Positions 43,216-55,011 of a DNA stretch of 64,000 nt are shown here, piece by piece. Location: the NCBI GenBank assembly GCA_963580285.1, contig OY757017.1, positions 112,935,245 to 112,999,244 of the forward strand, read 5' to 3'. The position numbers and the translations under genes were made by a program. The number at the start of each line of letters is the position of its first letter. Positions within the stretch are counted from its first letter, which is position 1. The notes below the pieces were generated by a model that saw only the letters and a program-made list of their open reading frames with translations, had not been told where the DNA came from and ran no database searches. This DNA is from Lucinisca nassula. Taxonomy: Eukaryota; Mollusca; Bivalvia; Lucinida; Lucinidae.

Positions 43216-43384
43216 TTTGATATTGCAAATATGCTAATATTTTTGCTGAAAAAAAAAGTGAGTAGCAAAATGACCCAAAAGAGATAACGTTTAGTTAAAC
43301 CCCAATATACAATCAGTCAGTTATTTCTTCGGTTTCTGCCTACTTTAGAACATGATCCAATAAATTAAGTGATATGAGATATTC

Positions 43385-45940
43385 TTTAAATGGCTGTTAC
43401 ATCACGAAAACACGCCTATATAATTTTGACCCCCTTGCACCCCATATTTATAAAGTAAAACTGGGGTTTCCGGGGGTATACCTTATTTTTAGCTCACCTG
43501 ACCGAAGGTCATGGTTAGCTTTTGTGACTGTGAAATGTCGGTGTCGTTGTGCGTCGTTCGTCGTGCATGTGTAAACTTTTCTTGTTAACACTCTAGAGGC
43601 CACAGTTTTGATCCAATCATTATCAAACTTGGTAAGTATGATCATCATGACAATATGTCGGTCAAGTTCGAATATGGGTCATGTCAGGTCAAAAAGTAGG
43701 TCACCAGGTCAAATCAAAGGAAAACCTTGTTAACACTCTAGAGGCCACAATTTTGGTCCAATCATCCTCAAACTTGCTCAGGATAATTATCTTGATAGTA
43801 TCTTGGTCAAGTTCTAATATGGGTCATGTCGGGTCAGAAATTAGGTCAGTAGGTCAAACCACAGAAAACCCTTGTTAGCACTCTAAAGGCCACAGTTTTG
43901 GTCCAATAATCCTCAAACTTGCTCAGAATGATCATCCTGACAATATCTCAGTCAAGTTCGAATATGGGTCATGTCGGGTCAAAAAGTAGGTCAGTAGGTC
44001 AAATCATAGAAAAACTTTGTTAACACTCTAGAGGCCACAGTTTTGGTCCAATCTTCCTCAAACTTGCTCAGAATGTTCATCTTGCAATATCTCGGTCAAG
44101 TTTGAATATGGGTCATTTCAGGTCAAAAAGTAGGTCAGTAGGTCAGATCATAGAAAAACCTCTAGAGGCCACCGTTTTGGTCCAGTCATCCTCAAACTTG
44201 CTCAGAATGATCATCCTGACAATATCTCGGTGAAGTTCGAATATGGGTCATTTCGGGTCAAAAAGTAGGTCAGTAGGTCAAACGACAGAAAAACCTTGTT
44301 AACACTCTAGAGGCCACAGTTTTGGTCCAATCATCCCAGACTTGCTCAGAATGATCATCCTGATAATAGCTCGGTCAAAGTCGATTATGGGTCATGTCGG
44401 CCAAAAAAATAGGTCAGAAGGTCAAATCATAGAAAAACCTTGTTAACACTCTAGAGGCCACCGTTTTGGTCCAGTCATCCTAAAACTTGCTCAAAATGAT
44501 CATCCTGACAATATCTCGGTCAAGTTCGAATATGTCATGTCGGGTCAAAAAGTAGGTCAAATCATAGAAAAACCTTGTTAACACTCTAGAGGCCACAGTT
44601 TTGGTCAAATCGTCATCAAACTTGCTCAGAATGATCATCTCTACAATATCTGGATCAAATTCGAATATGGGTCATGTTGTGTCAAAAGTAGGTCAAATCA
44701 TAGAAAAACCTTGTTTACACTCTAGAGACTGCAATTTTAGTTTAATTATCATCAGAATTGCTTAGAATGATCATCTTGACAATATCTAGGTCAAATTCGA
44801 ATATGGGTCATGTGGGGTCAAAAAGTAGGTCAGTAGGTTAAATCATAGAAAAACCTTGTTAACACTCTAGAGGTCACAGCTTTAGTCCAATCATCATCAA
44901 ACTTGCTCAGAATTGTCCTCATTTTGTAATACCTTGGTCAGGAGAGGTATTTTATTTGACAGAAAATGCTGTTAGCAAACAGTGCAGACCCTGATCAGAT
45001 GCCATGTTCTGATACACGTCTGTCTGTCTGTCTGTCACAAAATTGTGTCCGCTCTATAACTTGAAAATCGTTAAAGCTATCTTCATGATACTTCATATAA
45101 GTATTAATCTGGGCCTCTGATCTGGGCCTATGCTGTTTGCCAGGCTACCGCTTCAGGATTTTCCCGCCTTTTAGGGGTTATTATAACTTTAAACAAATAT
45201 TCTGTATGATAATACAGTATCTCAAGCAATTCAGACTTTCAGGGTGTTTGGATGATGGTCAAAGTTCTTTTGGCTATTTTTAGAAAAAACATTGTGATCA
45301 CTCTACCTACTTTTATTTCATAATTTCCCCACCATAAGCATGCTACAGATTAGAAATGATTAAAATCAACCTTCAGGCTGCAGAAATATAAATGCTGTCA
45401 GACATAAAGGGGGGGACCTTTCATCTCAATGTCGGGTAAAAGTCCCACAAAATTGGAAGCAACGTCTCCAAAATGACCTAAATAGTATAAACCTCAAATC
45501 AAACAAACAAAATTGGTCAAATCATACTTGAGACTGCATTTTTGGTTCAAGCTTCATGAAACTTGGCAAGAATGTTTGCCTTTATAAAATCTTGAGTATG
45601 TTTGAATATGGGTCATTTGGGATCAAAAACAAGGTGATGAATAGACTCAGGTGAGCGATACAGGACCATCATGGTCCTCTTGTTCTTATTTCTGCTCAAA
45701 AATATAGATTGTGGGTACTCGTTAGAACCGCCTCATTGAGGCAGTTCTAACGAGTACCCAAAAATATAGATTGTGGGTAGTCGTTAGAACCGCCTCATCG
45801 AGGCAGTTCTAACGAGTACCCACATTCTATATTTTTGAGCAGAAATAAGAAAAATATCACAATTTTTCAACATAATATTTTCATTTTTTCGGCGATAAAG
45901 GTGGCAATGTGTTTGTATAGGCGTGTTTGCGTAATGAACA
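43385..45940. mobile_element. MITE family E split by HLE-5
   Basis: The left arm 43388-43489 (ATCACGAAAACACGCCTATA ... GGGGTATACCTTATTTTT) is followed by HLE-5 and then the centre and right arm (CTTATTTCTGCTCAAAAATA ... TATAGGCGTGTTTGCGTAAT). The central palindrome is present twice in tandem (45690-45770 and 45770-45850). Confidence 0.82.
43490..45682 (+). mobile_element. HLE-5: AGCTCACCTG element
   Basis: 5' hairpin AGCTCACCTGACCGAAGGTCATGGTTAGCT region, TCGTTGTGCGTCGTTCGTCG, about ten units of 120-150 bp (start GTTAACACTCTAGAGGCCAC, middle TTGCTCAGAATGATCATCC, end AAAGTAGGTCAGTAGGTCAA). A family C SINE scrap lies at 45420-45510. It ends CAGGTGAGCG, the hairpin GGACCATCATGGTCC and CTTG/TT. 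The 3' CAGGTGAGC complements the 5' arm. Confidence 0.85.
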
Positions 45941-45999
45941 AATTAGGTCATCAAGTTCTGTCATAGAAAATCAGGGTCCAGTTGGTCAGTGTTGTTAGC

Positions 46000-46238
46000 T
46001 TAAGGGGAATGGGAACACCTGGCAGATTTTTCCGCCATTTTTCAAAGGAGATAACTTTCGGGACTTCCTGTTCGCCTTTCGTTAAGCCCCGTCCCACTGA
46101 AAGAGGGGTCTACTCTTAAAGGAAAGAATTTACTCCTGAAGCAAATTCTTTCCTTTAAGAGTTGACCCCTATTGACATGGGAGCCAAAAATACTTTTGCA
46201 GGAGTTGCCTCCCCTGAAGGTGTTCCCATTCCCCTTAA
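46000..46238. mobile_element. MITE family T, full copy
   Basis: TTAAGGGGAATGGGAACACC on the left and GGTGTTCCCATTCCCCTTAA on the right, both with TTAA at the border. The hairpin AAAGGAAAGAATTT...AAATTCTTTCCTTT is internal. Confidence 0.88.
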
Positions 46239-46408
46239 CAAGCTTGTTAGTAGTCAAAACCTTGTCAAGTAAAATATATAATACTCTGGTATCTGTGCTG
46301 AAAAAAAAATGCAAAAATATTAGTTATGTTATCTATATGTAATGATCAAAGTTTTAATGATATGTTAAGAAACAACATCATTTGAACAACATGCCCCCTG
46401 GTGTTTTT

Positions 46409-47001
46409 ATGCCCCCGGAATCTAAGAGATTCGGGGGCATATAGTTTTTGGTCTGTCCGTCTGTTTGTCCGTTTGTCCGTCTGCAAAAACTTTAACATTG
46501 GGCATAACTTTTGAATGGTAATAGATAGAGCTTTCATATTTCACATGTGTATACCTTATCACAAGACCTTTCCAGTGGTACCATAATTTTTGATTTCGTG
46601 ACCTTGACCTTGACCTTTGACCTATTTTTTTTCAAAATTTTTAAAAACATTAACATTGGCGCTGTCCGGGGGCATCAGTGTTTCATTTTCCTCTTGTACT
46701 CCAATTTTTTATGCCCCCGGAATCTAAGAGATTCGGGGGCATATAGTTTTTGGTCTGTCCGTCTGTTTGTCCGTTTGTCCGTCTGCAAAAACTTTAACAT
46801 TGGGCATAACTTTTGAATGGTAATAGATAGAGCTTTCATATTTCACATGTGTATACCTTATCACAAGACCTTTCCAGTGGTACCATAATTTTTGATCTTG
46901 TGACCTTGAACTTGACCTTTGACCTATTTTTTTTTCAAAATTTTTAAAAACATTAACATTGGCGCTGTCCGGGGGCATCAGTGTTTCACAAACACATCTT
47001 G
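46409..47001 (+). mobile_element. HLE-6: two nearly identical ATGCCCCCGG elements in tandem
   Basis: Copy one is 46409-46695 and copy two 46711-47001, about 97% alike by eye. Each has ATGCCCCCGGAATCTAAGAG ... GGGGGCATATAG, CTGTCCGTCTGTTTGTCCG, a single CCTTGACCTTTGACCTA block, and the 3' arm CCGGGGGCAT. Copy two ends with hairpin GTGTTTCACAAACAC and CTTG/TT; copy one ends CTCTTG/TA. Confidence 0.87.
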
Positions 47002-47500
47002 TTAATTTTTTTTTATTAATGATCAGCTTGATTATTCTTGAAAGGGCCATATTTTCAGGAAATAGTTTCCCATTAAAATATGGCAACATAATCTGTTCAC
47101 CACAATAAATAAATACCCTGATAATCCTAGATGATGCTAGATTTTATTTATTTGGAATTCAGATATGCACAAAGTATTTTTTTTTTTTCATGGATTTTGT
47201 GTCTCCAGTTTTACCCTTTTTATTTGTAGTTCTTTAATGCAGTTTATCTCTTACACATTTTTTTTATTATTTTTAATCCATCCTAATATATCTATACTTG
47301 CCACTGTTTGTTCTTTTGATGAACCATTTGAGATGAACTGTCTTTATATTCCAATGAATGATAATGGATTGTATGACATCCTTTAAGTGTAGATCCCTAT
47401 TGGCAAGGGAGATAAAACTACTGTTGAAAATGTTTGTCTCCCCTCTAGTCCCCTGAAAGTGTATCCCCTTCATTATATATGAGATTCGAGAGGTTTTTTT
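47002..47500. other. AT-rich DNA with a family T MITE scrap
   Basis: 47385-47470 shows TTAAGTGTAGATCCCTATTG, GGGAGATAAAACT and CCCCTGAAAGTGTATCCCC, a degraded T element. The rest is not recognised. Confidence 0.45.
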
Positions 47501-47782
47501 TATACCCCCACAAATGAAATTTGGGGGGTATATAGGAGTGAGCTTGTCGGTCTGTTGACTTGGTTTCCAGACGATAACTCAAAAAGCGCTTCACCGATTT
47601 TTATAATTTTTGGTACACTGATGTAACATCATAAAATACAGGTCAAGTTCGATTTCCACTACAATTCGTCAATTTTCGACATAGTTATGGCCCCTTTCAA
47701 GTGAAAAAATTGCAAAATGCCGCTGTTGTACTATCAAGGCAGTTTTTGTGGGGGTATTCATCACCTTTAGTGATAGCTCTAG
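47501..47782 (+). mobile_element. HLE-7: TATACCCCCACAAA element
   Basis: 5' hairpin TATACCCCCACAAATG ... GGGGGGTATATAGG; no long tandem array; 3' arm TTTTTGTGGGGGTAT, hairpin ATCACCTTTAGTGAT, CTCTAG/TT. It is the shortest complete HLE here (282 bp) and so shows the minimal ends. Confidence 0.82.
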
Positions 47783-47814
47783 TTAACATTGGTAATATTG
47801 CAATAAAAAGGGAT

Positions 47815-47950
47815 ACATGGAGAAAAAACACCTGACCCTTCAGCTGCAGAAAATGGTGGCTCACATGTTACACAAGTAAAGCCACAGCAGTGAGACACTT
47901 AATGATTAAAAGCCAACACTCTTAGGCACTAGGCCACAGTGACCTGGCAG
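47815..47950 (-). mobile_element. SINE family A, decayed minus-strand fragment
   Basis: CATGGAGAAAAAACACCTGA, GTGAGACACTTAATGATTAA and CACTAGGCCACAGTGACC match family A in complement. Confidence 0.75.
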
Positions 47951-48019
47951 TAATAAGAAGGATGACAACATCATTCCTAATTATGTATAAATAGAGGATC
48001 TTACATGAGTGTTCATGTA

Positions 48020-48128
48020 CTATTGACTTTATTAAACGAGTTGAGGAAAAGAGATAAAATGCGAGGCTTTGCCGAGCATTTTATCACTTTTTCTTCAGCG
48101 AGTTTAATAAATTCAATAAACCATGAGC
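48020..48128. repeat. Inverted repeat (MITE-like), about 45-bp arms
   Basis: TTTATTAAACGAGTTGAGG ... GATAAAATGC, centre GAGGCTTTGCCGA, then GCATTTTATC ... GAGTTTAATAAA. A few mismatches. Flanks CTATTGAC and TCAATAAA show no clear duplication. Confidence 0.8.
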
Positions 48129-48735
48129 ACGAATGCAAGATTCTGTTTATCATATGACATTTAAAACGAATTTTATTCATGGTTGTTTAACAAAAATGTC
48201 AGTATTCCTCCATTAGTAAGCGCCACATTGTAAAAGAAGTCATATTTGTAACACTTTGGGGCATATCTAACTAATTTGCATATTTATGGAATTTATTACA
48301 TGACGTTATTACATTCTCAGATGCGATGTCATATGATAAATGAAAGATAATACATTATAACTACCTTTATTGTACTTGATAATCTTAAGATAGGTACTTT
48401 TACTGCTTTGTTGAAATTTTAGAAAAATTACAGATATTGGTTTAGATGCCCAACTTTTTAATTTAAGATAATTACAGTATTAAAGTAAATAGTCAGGCAT
48501 GGGAGACAATTCTTTCAATAATAGTCTGTCTCCTTTGTTAATTGTAATCTGCTCTAAAAGGAAGGAATTTATGTTTGCAAGCCTACCTGTCCTCTGGTTG
48601 GACTCAGTTTACTGAAAAGAAAAATGTAAGTTGCCAAATTTTCTACCTTTTAAAAATAGGAAAAGCTACAGTGTGTCCATTTATTGTAAGCGACTGTAAT
48701 TTTAATAAGGAGTATGAGTTCAGTTTAAATAATGT
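48129..48735. other. AT-rich DNA with a family T MITE scrap
   Basis: 48490-48570 has GGGAGACAATTCTTTCAATA and GCTCTAAAAGGAAGGAATTT, a degraded T element. Nothing else is recognised. Confidence 0.4.
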
Positions 48736-48736
48736 G

Positions 48737-48915
48737 AAATTCCACTATTCAGACCACTTTTGATCACTTTTGAACTGTTTCAAAGATGTCCTCTTATTAA
48801 AGGACTGCATTTAGGAAATACAGAATAAGTTACTGAAACTTCTAAATATGCTTTCAAGAAGAATGAGTTCTAATTAAGTACCCATAGTCTGCCAGTCTTA
48901 ACAGTGGAATTTCCC
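48737..48915. mobile_element. MITE family P1, decayed
   Basis: GTGAAATTCCACTATTCAGA on the left and GTCTTAACAGTGGAATTTCC on the right; the hairpin is partly lost. Confidence 0.55.
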
Positions 48916-49113
48916 TTGTGTTCACTGTTTTATTCATTTTAAATCCATGAAGTTTGCGTTATTCTTTGTACCTGTAAAGTTGCATTATTCTTCATAGGTA
49001 ATGTTTGTTATTATTTGAGCTGTGATGAGCAGAAATGTGTCTTTAGGTCTTTAGTCATTTGCATACAGTCAAGACTCAGATCAATCTGCACACCCACACA
49101 GTCTGACAAGAGT

Positions 49114-49519
49114 CTTCTCGGTAGGGCTGGCTAATCGTAGTGAAAAGATAATCAATTATCAGTCCTGCCATTTCGATCGATAATCGATTAGTAATCGCTA
49201 AGGTTTTTGTCAAAATTTTACCTGTCTGGCTTTCTATCTGAGCATGACTCTTACCAAATGTTGCACTTTATCATATGTATATTTGAACAGACATGCCTGA
49301 GCAAACAGTGTAGACCCAGATGAGACGCTGCATAATGCGGCGTCTCATCAGGGTCTGCACTGTTTGCCACTCATGCTATATTTTAGGCATAACTTTGGGT
49401 AGTAAATTGTACCTAACAAGTAATCGATTATCATCAAATCAGAAATGATAATCATTTCTGTGGAATTTATCGATCAATTAATCGATTATACGATTAATCG
49501 TGTCAGCCTTACTTCTCGG
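49114..49519. mobile_element. hAT MITE with 8-bp duplication
   Basis: Element 49122-49511 (390 bp) with inverted ends TAGGGCTGGCTAATCG and CGATTAATCGTGTCAGCCTTA. It is flanked by a perfect CTTCTCGG at 49114-49121 and 49512-49519. The 8-bp duplication and end type fit the hAT superfamily. A GCAAACAGTG hairpin element (49302-49371) is nested inside. Confidence 0.93.
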
Positions 49520-49589
49520 TGCCTTGTATGCAAGTGGGTAGATCGTGACCTAGCCCCAGATAAGAGGGGGTATCCACATATTATTATCC

Positions 49590-49745
49590 TTATTTCTGGA
49601 CGAAAACAGGCTGGGTGTACATGTACTCATTAGAAGTTCCTCGCATGCTTCTAATGAGTACTCACAACATAGGTTTTCGTGCAGAAATAAGAAAAAATCA
49701 GTACATTTCAGATGAAAACAGTGCCTTATCTGGAGCCTCATGTAT
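49590..49745. mobile_element. MITE family E-like palindrome
   Basis: TTATTTCTGGACGAAAACAG, TGTACTCATTAGAAGTTCC and complement, GTGCAGAAATAAGAAAAAAT. This is a diverged subtype that shares its arm (CAGATGAAAACAGTGCCTTA) with 3885-3990. Confidence 0.65.
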
Positions 49746-49969
49746 GCCATTAGCATCTTCATACAGTTTAGGCAGGCTGTGGTCTGAGTGGATGTGTAGG
49801 CTGTTCCGTGTCTTTATCATATGCACATGTCCAAAGCCAGACTCTCATGTATGGTAGCTCATTTTATTTTGTTCACCAGTTTATATACATAGTTCACACA
49901 CGAGACATGTCTTGAGAAAACCTGTCTTTTGTGGTTTGTGACCAGGTGATAGAGAAAACCAGTTGAGTG

Positions 49970-50090
49970 TCTTTTGATATCAAGTTTATCAGGTAAGGCT
50001 TTGAGAACGCTTGTAGAATCACAAGGCTTGCCGAGGGATTCTACATGGGTTCTCGAAGCCAAGCCTGATAAACTTGATATCAAATGACAC
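49970..50090. repeat. Inverted repeat (MITE-like), about 50-bp arms
   Basis: TTGATATCAAGTTTATCAGG and TAGAATCACAAGG on the left, complement GGATTCTACATGGGTTCTC and CCTGATAAACTTGATATCAA on the right; centre CTTGCCGAG. Confidence 0.88.
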
Positions 50091-50369
50091 AAATCTGGTA
50101 TTCTATTTATCAGTGAATACCATTGTACACTCTTACATTTTTGCCAATTTTCGCAGCAGTCCAGTTCTTATAAGTGCAATGTCACGTTGACCTGATAAAG
50201 CTCTCTTGTCCTGAGATAGCACATGTTTATCAGGTCAGTGTGCTACAATGTAATTAATATAGGGGGTAACTGATAAAGACACAAACCAGCCTGCTCAGCT
50301 ACACAGACTAGCAAGAGTCTTGAAATTTCAGATATAGAAACTAGAGGTATTGTACTATCCAACCAGTGA

Positions 50370-50436
50370 ACACAAAGGTTCAGATCAGACTGCGCATTTG
50401 CGCAGTCTGATCTGGACCTTTGTTGTTCACAAATGC
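50370..50436. mobile_element. Hairpin element, CAAAGGTTCAGATCAGACTG type
   Basis: CAGATCAGACTGCGCATTTG and its complement, with a GTGAACACAAAGG / CCTTTGTTGTTCAC outer stem. Similar copies are at 52605-52680 (GCGCATCTGCGCAGTC centre) and, in part, 52745-52800. Confidence 0.75.
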
Positions 50437-51179
50437 TACAAAATAAGTTTTCTCACCCGGAGCTCATATCAAGGTGTTTGTGTAGATGCACTTATTTGTG
50501 CTTGACATTTCTTCATACTGACATTTTATAGAATTTTTTATTTGTTTCGTAGATTATGTATATGTAAATTGTAATACACACAGAATATTTTAACACTTAG
50601 AGCATAATTGTTTTAGATTATACCAGAGTTTTAACATATATTATTATATTATACAGAGTATGATACTTCAATTATGGACATAATGTCAATTTGTTACAAG
50701 TTGTTACCATAGATCTGAGCAATCGGTTTAAACCCAGATGAGACACTGCAAAATGGACCTCCCGTCAGGGTCTACACTTGTGATGTGCTAATCATCCAGC
50801 TATTTTTAGACACAGCATCAGATGGTAAATTAGAACATGTATGCTAAGGAGTTGAGCTGTCCAAATACATAGGGTGAAAATGGTACTAAGTTTGTTGCCT
50901 CAACTCTTAGGCTGCTAGGAGCAATAATTGTCGTTTTGGAGGGGTGTGCCAACTCTGTAATGTCTCAGGCTCACCAGACATCAGATGCATCCATTCAAAC
51001 CAGGACTGCAGCATCTGATCTGGGTCTACACTGTTTTCTTAGGTCTGTCTTCCAGAATACTTAAGGTAAATATGGTAAAATACTTGTTGGATTATGTTTG
51101 ATACTATGGTCAGTAACTTCTATTGCCTCAAAGATACAGTAAATGTACCCTATCAGCATTAATAAGCAGAAATGTAATT

Positions 51180-51572
51180 ATTCTCAGTTAATGAAATCCT
51201 CTACAGAATGTCTTCAGACTCATTGTAAACTGGTTGTAAATGTAACATATTTCTTGTCATGTAAAAGCACTGGTTATATCATTCTTAGAATTGTCTACAG
51301 AATGTCCAAAATTGTTGCAAACTGGTTGTAAATGTTACATATTTCTTGTCATGTAATAACAACAGTTATTACATTCTTTAAAGTCTCCTCAGAATGTCTT
51401 CAATATCATTGCAAACTTCTTGTAAATGTGAATATAACACATTTCTTGTCATGTAATAACATCAGTTATTGCATTCTTAAAATTCTCTACATCATGTCTT
51501 CAAAATTATTGCAGCTAGTTGTTAATGTCTGTGTAGCATATTTCTTGTCACGTTATAACATCAGTCATTGCA
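51180..51572 (+). repeat. About four tandem units of roughly 95-105 bp
   Basis: GTTGTAAATGT.ACATATTTC, CTTGTCATGTAATAACA and ATTCTCTACAGAATGTCTTC recur at about 51190, 51295, 51390 and 51485 with divergence. Confidence 0.8.
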
Positions 51573-51575
51573 TGC

Positions 51576-51774
51576 TTAAGGGGAATAGATACTCCTTCAG
51601 GGGCAGCAACTCTGTCAAAATATTTCTGTCTCCCATATCAATAGAGGTCTACTCTTAAAGGAAAGATCTTTCCTTTAAAAGTAGACCCATTTTTCAGTGG
51701 GACTGGGCTCAAAGAAAAGCAAACAGGAAGTACCAAAAGTTGTGAACCTTGCAAAACGTATCCACTTCCCTTAA
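51576..51774. mobile_element. MITE family T, diverged copy
   Basis: TTAAGGGGAATAGATACTCC on the left and GTATCCACTTCCCTTAA on the right. The internal stem AAAGGAAAGATCTTTCCTTT is a palindrome. Confidence 0.78.
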
Positions 51775-53890
51775 TATCTAATATAATGGTTATTTCGTTC
51801 TCTGTATTTTTTCAGTTACATCAGTTATTTTGTTCTTGATATTCTTGAATAATGTTGTAATATTCTTCAGTAGACTTCCTCATTTATTTTATTCATAACC
51901 CTTTTTGTACCAAATGGAATCTTCCTCCTTATATATAGCAGGAGTCCATTTTAAAAGTTAAGGGTGACAGGTTGTGTTTTCATCAAAATTTATTTGAAAA
52001 ATGACTGAACTTTTAGCAAACAGTGGAGGCCCTGATCAGATGCTTCATTCTGAGGCGCAGCGTTCTGCGGCGTCTGATTTGGGCCCGTACTGTTTGCCAG
52101 GGTACTCTCTTGGGGTTTCTGGTACCAATTGGGTTAATCTACTTCTAGAACTTCAGTCGTTTCATTCTTACCTCTGTCAAGACAAAAGTGTACAAACTTT
52201 GTCAACCTAATATTGAAATATTCTGCCAGTCAACTGCAAGCCAGATGTAAATTCAAACCACAAGACAGTGTACATTTCATTGCAGGCTGTTGCATTGTCC
52301 AATTAAAACACATCTCAAATGTCATTCAAGAACATGTGGAACAAGACTTTGTGCTTACCAAAGTGAAATTAATCAATGTACATTATCAAAATGAAACCAA
52401 TCAATGTACATTGCTTGATCCAGTTTTAGAAATCTTTGTTGAATGACATTTGATTGTCAAACTAATTTGATGCATTGAGATAAATTGAAAGGTACTTCAT
52501 AGGAGTTTGTACATTTGTGTGTGCACAGGCATATTATTCTTCATAACCATTGTTATACATGTAAAACATGATATAAGCCAGCACATGACAAAACCTATAG
52601 TAAGACATGTGTGCCCAACAAAGATTCAGATCAGCCTGCGCATCTGCGCAGTCTGATCAGAGTCTTTGTTGTGCACTCTAAGGATAGCTAATGGCCCAAT
52701 GCTACTTCATACAGCAAGAGAAGTCTCTGGTTAGACTATATGGATGTGCAGGCTGATCTGAGTCTTCGATGGGCGCACATGTCTTATTGTAGGTTTTGTT
52801 GTGCGCTGGCTCATACTACAGCAGAGTTTATTTTGATCGGAGATGATAATCTTTTGTTTTTCATGACAATCCTGTATTAGCTAGTCATGGATTTTTACTG
52901 TACACTTACAAAATTTGTCTCTATAGTCTCATTTTAAGGGAAATGGATGCACGTCCAGGGCCAGTAACTCTTTCAAATATATTTTATCTCCCTTATCAAC
53001 AGAAGCGTCCTGCCTTCTGATGTCAAGGTGACTATCACTGACCAGGTACCGGTTATTTTATAGCAACACTTTGACTTCTTGTGACATCAGAGTCCTGTGT
53101 AAAAAGTAAAATCAGTGTAAATCAAGATCAGATGCCCCAGAACATGATGTTTGATCAGGATCTACACTATTTGCTTAAAATGTGGTGGGACAAATAGCCC
53201 TAAGCAAACAGTACAGACCAAGAGCAGACTGTAGTCTGATCAGGGTTTTCACTGTTTGCCATTCCATCTGCATCTTTTGTACTCCTTGCTAGATCATGAA
53301 ACAAATTTTTTAAAATTTCAGGAGAATTACAGCAAGTCCTCAAGGTGTCCAATTTTTTTTAGATTTTTACGGTAAACAGTCTGAGTCTCCCGTTCAGGCC
53401 ACTTTTCCCCAAGACCTAAAGACAATCGACTCACCTTTGTTGTCAGTGCTTTGATTCAGAAAAGCAATCAACAGGTCACAAAGGTTGACTTCTTCTAAGA
53501 TGAAACAGGGCATACAAACATCATAAAAACATGATAGGTGTAGCCATTCCCTTTAAACTGTCTGTTACGTTTATTTATACACTGTATCTTGTTATATACT
53601 GTGTTAATTTTTGTGTTTGTCTTGCATTTTTTGTATGTCAATATTTTAATAAGAATCCTTCAACCCATGAAGGTCCAAACAAAATTGCCAAGTAAACAAC
53701 ATGATAGTAGTTTTCTCCAGATATTTTCTCTAGAAAATAAAAAAATATTTGAAAATACTGTCTGTAATAGTCATGTCTGACACTTTAAGGGTTACAGAGA
53801 GTACAGGTTCATATTCATTTCTGATCATCTCTTCTTTATTCCACATTTGAAAAATACAGATTACATAGAACAGTGACCATGATTTTCTTA
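51775..53890. other. Repeat-poor DNA with several hairpin elements
   Basis: Hairpin elements are at 52014-52098, 52605-52680, 53117-53174 and 53203-53262. 52925-53000 is a family T MITE scrap. No gene is recognised; the ORFs at 52001-52446 start in or beside a hairpin element and do not resemble a protein family. Confidence 0.5.
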
Positions 53891-53894
53891 ACTG

Positions 53895-54046
53895 GTTTGA
53901 ACCCTGCTCGGGTCACGTGTGAGATACCAAGTTCTGCAATAGAAGGTCAGGTGGTTTTTCTCTGGGTACTCCAGTTTTTGCCCGCCTCTGCTTAATGATC
54001 GGCTTGATATGAGTGAAATAATCTAAAAAGGGCCATAAAACAAAAA
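53895..54046 (+). mobile_element. SINE family A, headless
   Basis: CTGCTCGGGTCACGTGTGAG, GGTCAGGTGGTTTTTCTCTG, GATATGAGTGAAATAATC, an A-rich tail. It starts at the B box. Confidence 0.85.
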
Positions 54047-54424
54047 AATGATTTTCTTTTCAAGCTACTGTAAATTTACTTTCACTCACAAGGACTTTTT
54101 TTTCCACAAATTAGATCACTTATCTATACTATTGTCTCACCAGATATTAGTACATCTTCATACACCAGATATTAGTACACCCATCTTACAGCATAATGAT
54201 AGAGAAATAACAGGGTAATTGTCTACTGCTATTTTGATGGATTGTCTCTTTGAGAAATACCTACCTTGCCACACTGTGTTCATTGTAAACAATAAGGCCC
54301 CTGAAGTTTGTTATAATCAAACAAATGCAGTGAAATTCTGCTATTACCATAAAAATCCTAAGAATTGGGACACCTCGAGGACTTGCAATAATTCTCCTAA
54401 AATTTTAACAAATTTGTTTCACGG

Positions 54425-54705
54425 TCTACATCACGTGAAAAAGTCCGTGAAATGAACACCCCCTTACACCCCACTTTATATAGAGAAAACGGGGGTTCAC
54501 GGGGGTAAACAATATTTTTCTTATTTCTGCTCCAAGACATAGGTTGTGGGTACTCGTTAGAACCACCTCAATGAGGGGGTTCCGACGAGCACCCACAACC
54601 TATGTTTTGAGCATTGATAAGAAAAATATCATGAATTTTCATTAGAAAAGTAGCCATTTTGGAGATGTAAAAATTGCACTATTCCGCACGGGTATGTTAT
54701 CGTAA
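54425..54705. mobile_element. MITE family E, near full length
   Basis: CATCACGTGAAAAAGTCCG, TATATAGAGAAAACGGGGG, TTTTTCTTATTTCTGCTCC, the GTACTCGTTAGAACCACC palindrome, GATAAGAAAAATATCATG, CGCACGGGTATGTTATCG. Confidence 0.83.
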
Positions 54706-54884
54706 TGCAAGGCATCCAAAAGTTGCAGACAGAATGGCAAACAGTGTAGACCCTGATTAGACTGTTCATTCAGCAGTCTGATCTGGGTCTGCACTGTTTT
54801 CTGAGGACTATCTGTCCCAATACTTAGAATCATTACAGTCAGTATGACCAGTTATCTTTATTTAACACATTTAATAGGTTTCAG

Positions 54885-55011
54885 TTCTCCTGCCTCTGTG
54901 TTTTCTACACCCAGCGCCCAATAGAAAGAGACCAACTGTGGGATTGTTCAAAAGTGGTCTTTTGAAAAGTCCCAAAGGTGGTCTTAACATAGGGATTTTA
55001 CAGTATGCTGT
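54885..55011. mobile_element. MITE family P1, 3' half
   Basis: TGTTTTCTACACCCAGCGCC then the hairpin with a deleted centre, and GTCTTAACATAGGGATTTTAC. Confidence 0.65.

Noticed and set aside
43374..44900. Short ORFs with ALVTVKCRCR and LLRMIIMTIS-type repeats
   Set aside because: They recur with the tandem units of HLE-5 and HLE-9 and change frame from unit to unit.
52001..52446. Two adjacent ORFs of 69 and 77 codons as a small gene
   Set aside because: The first begins in a GCAAACAGTG hairpin element. Neither has splice context, a domain or a start signal that stands out.
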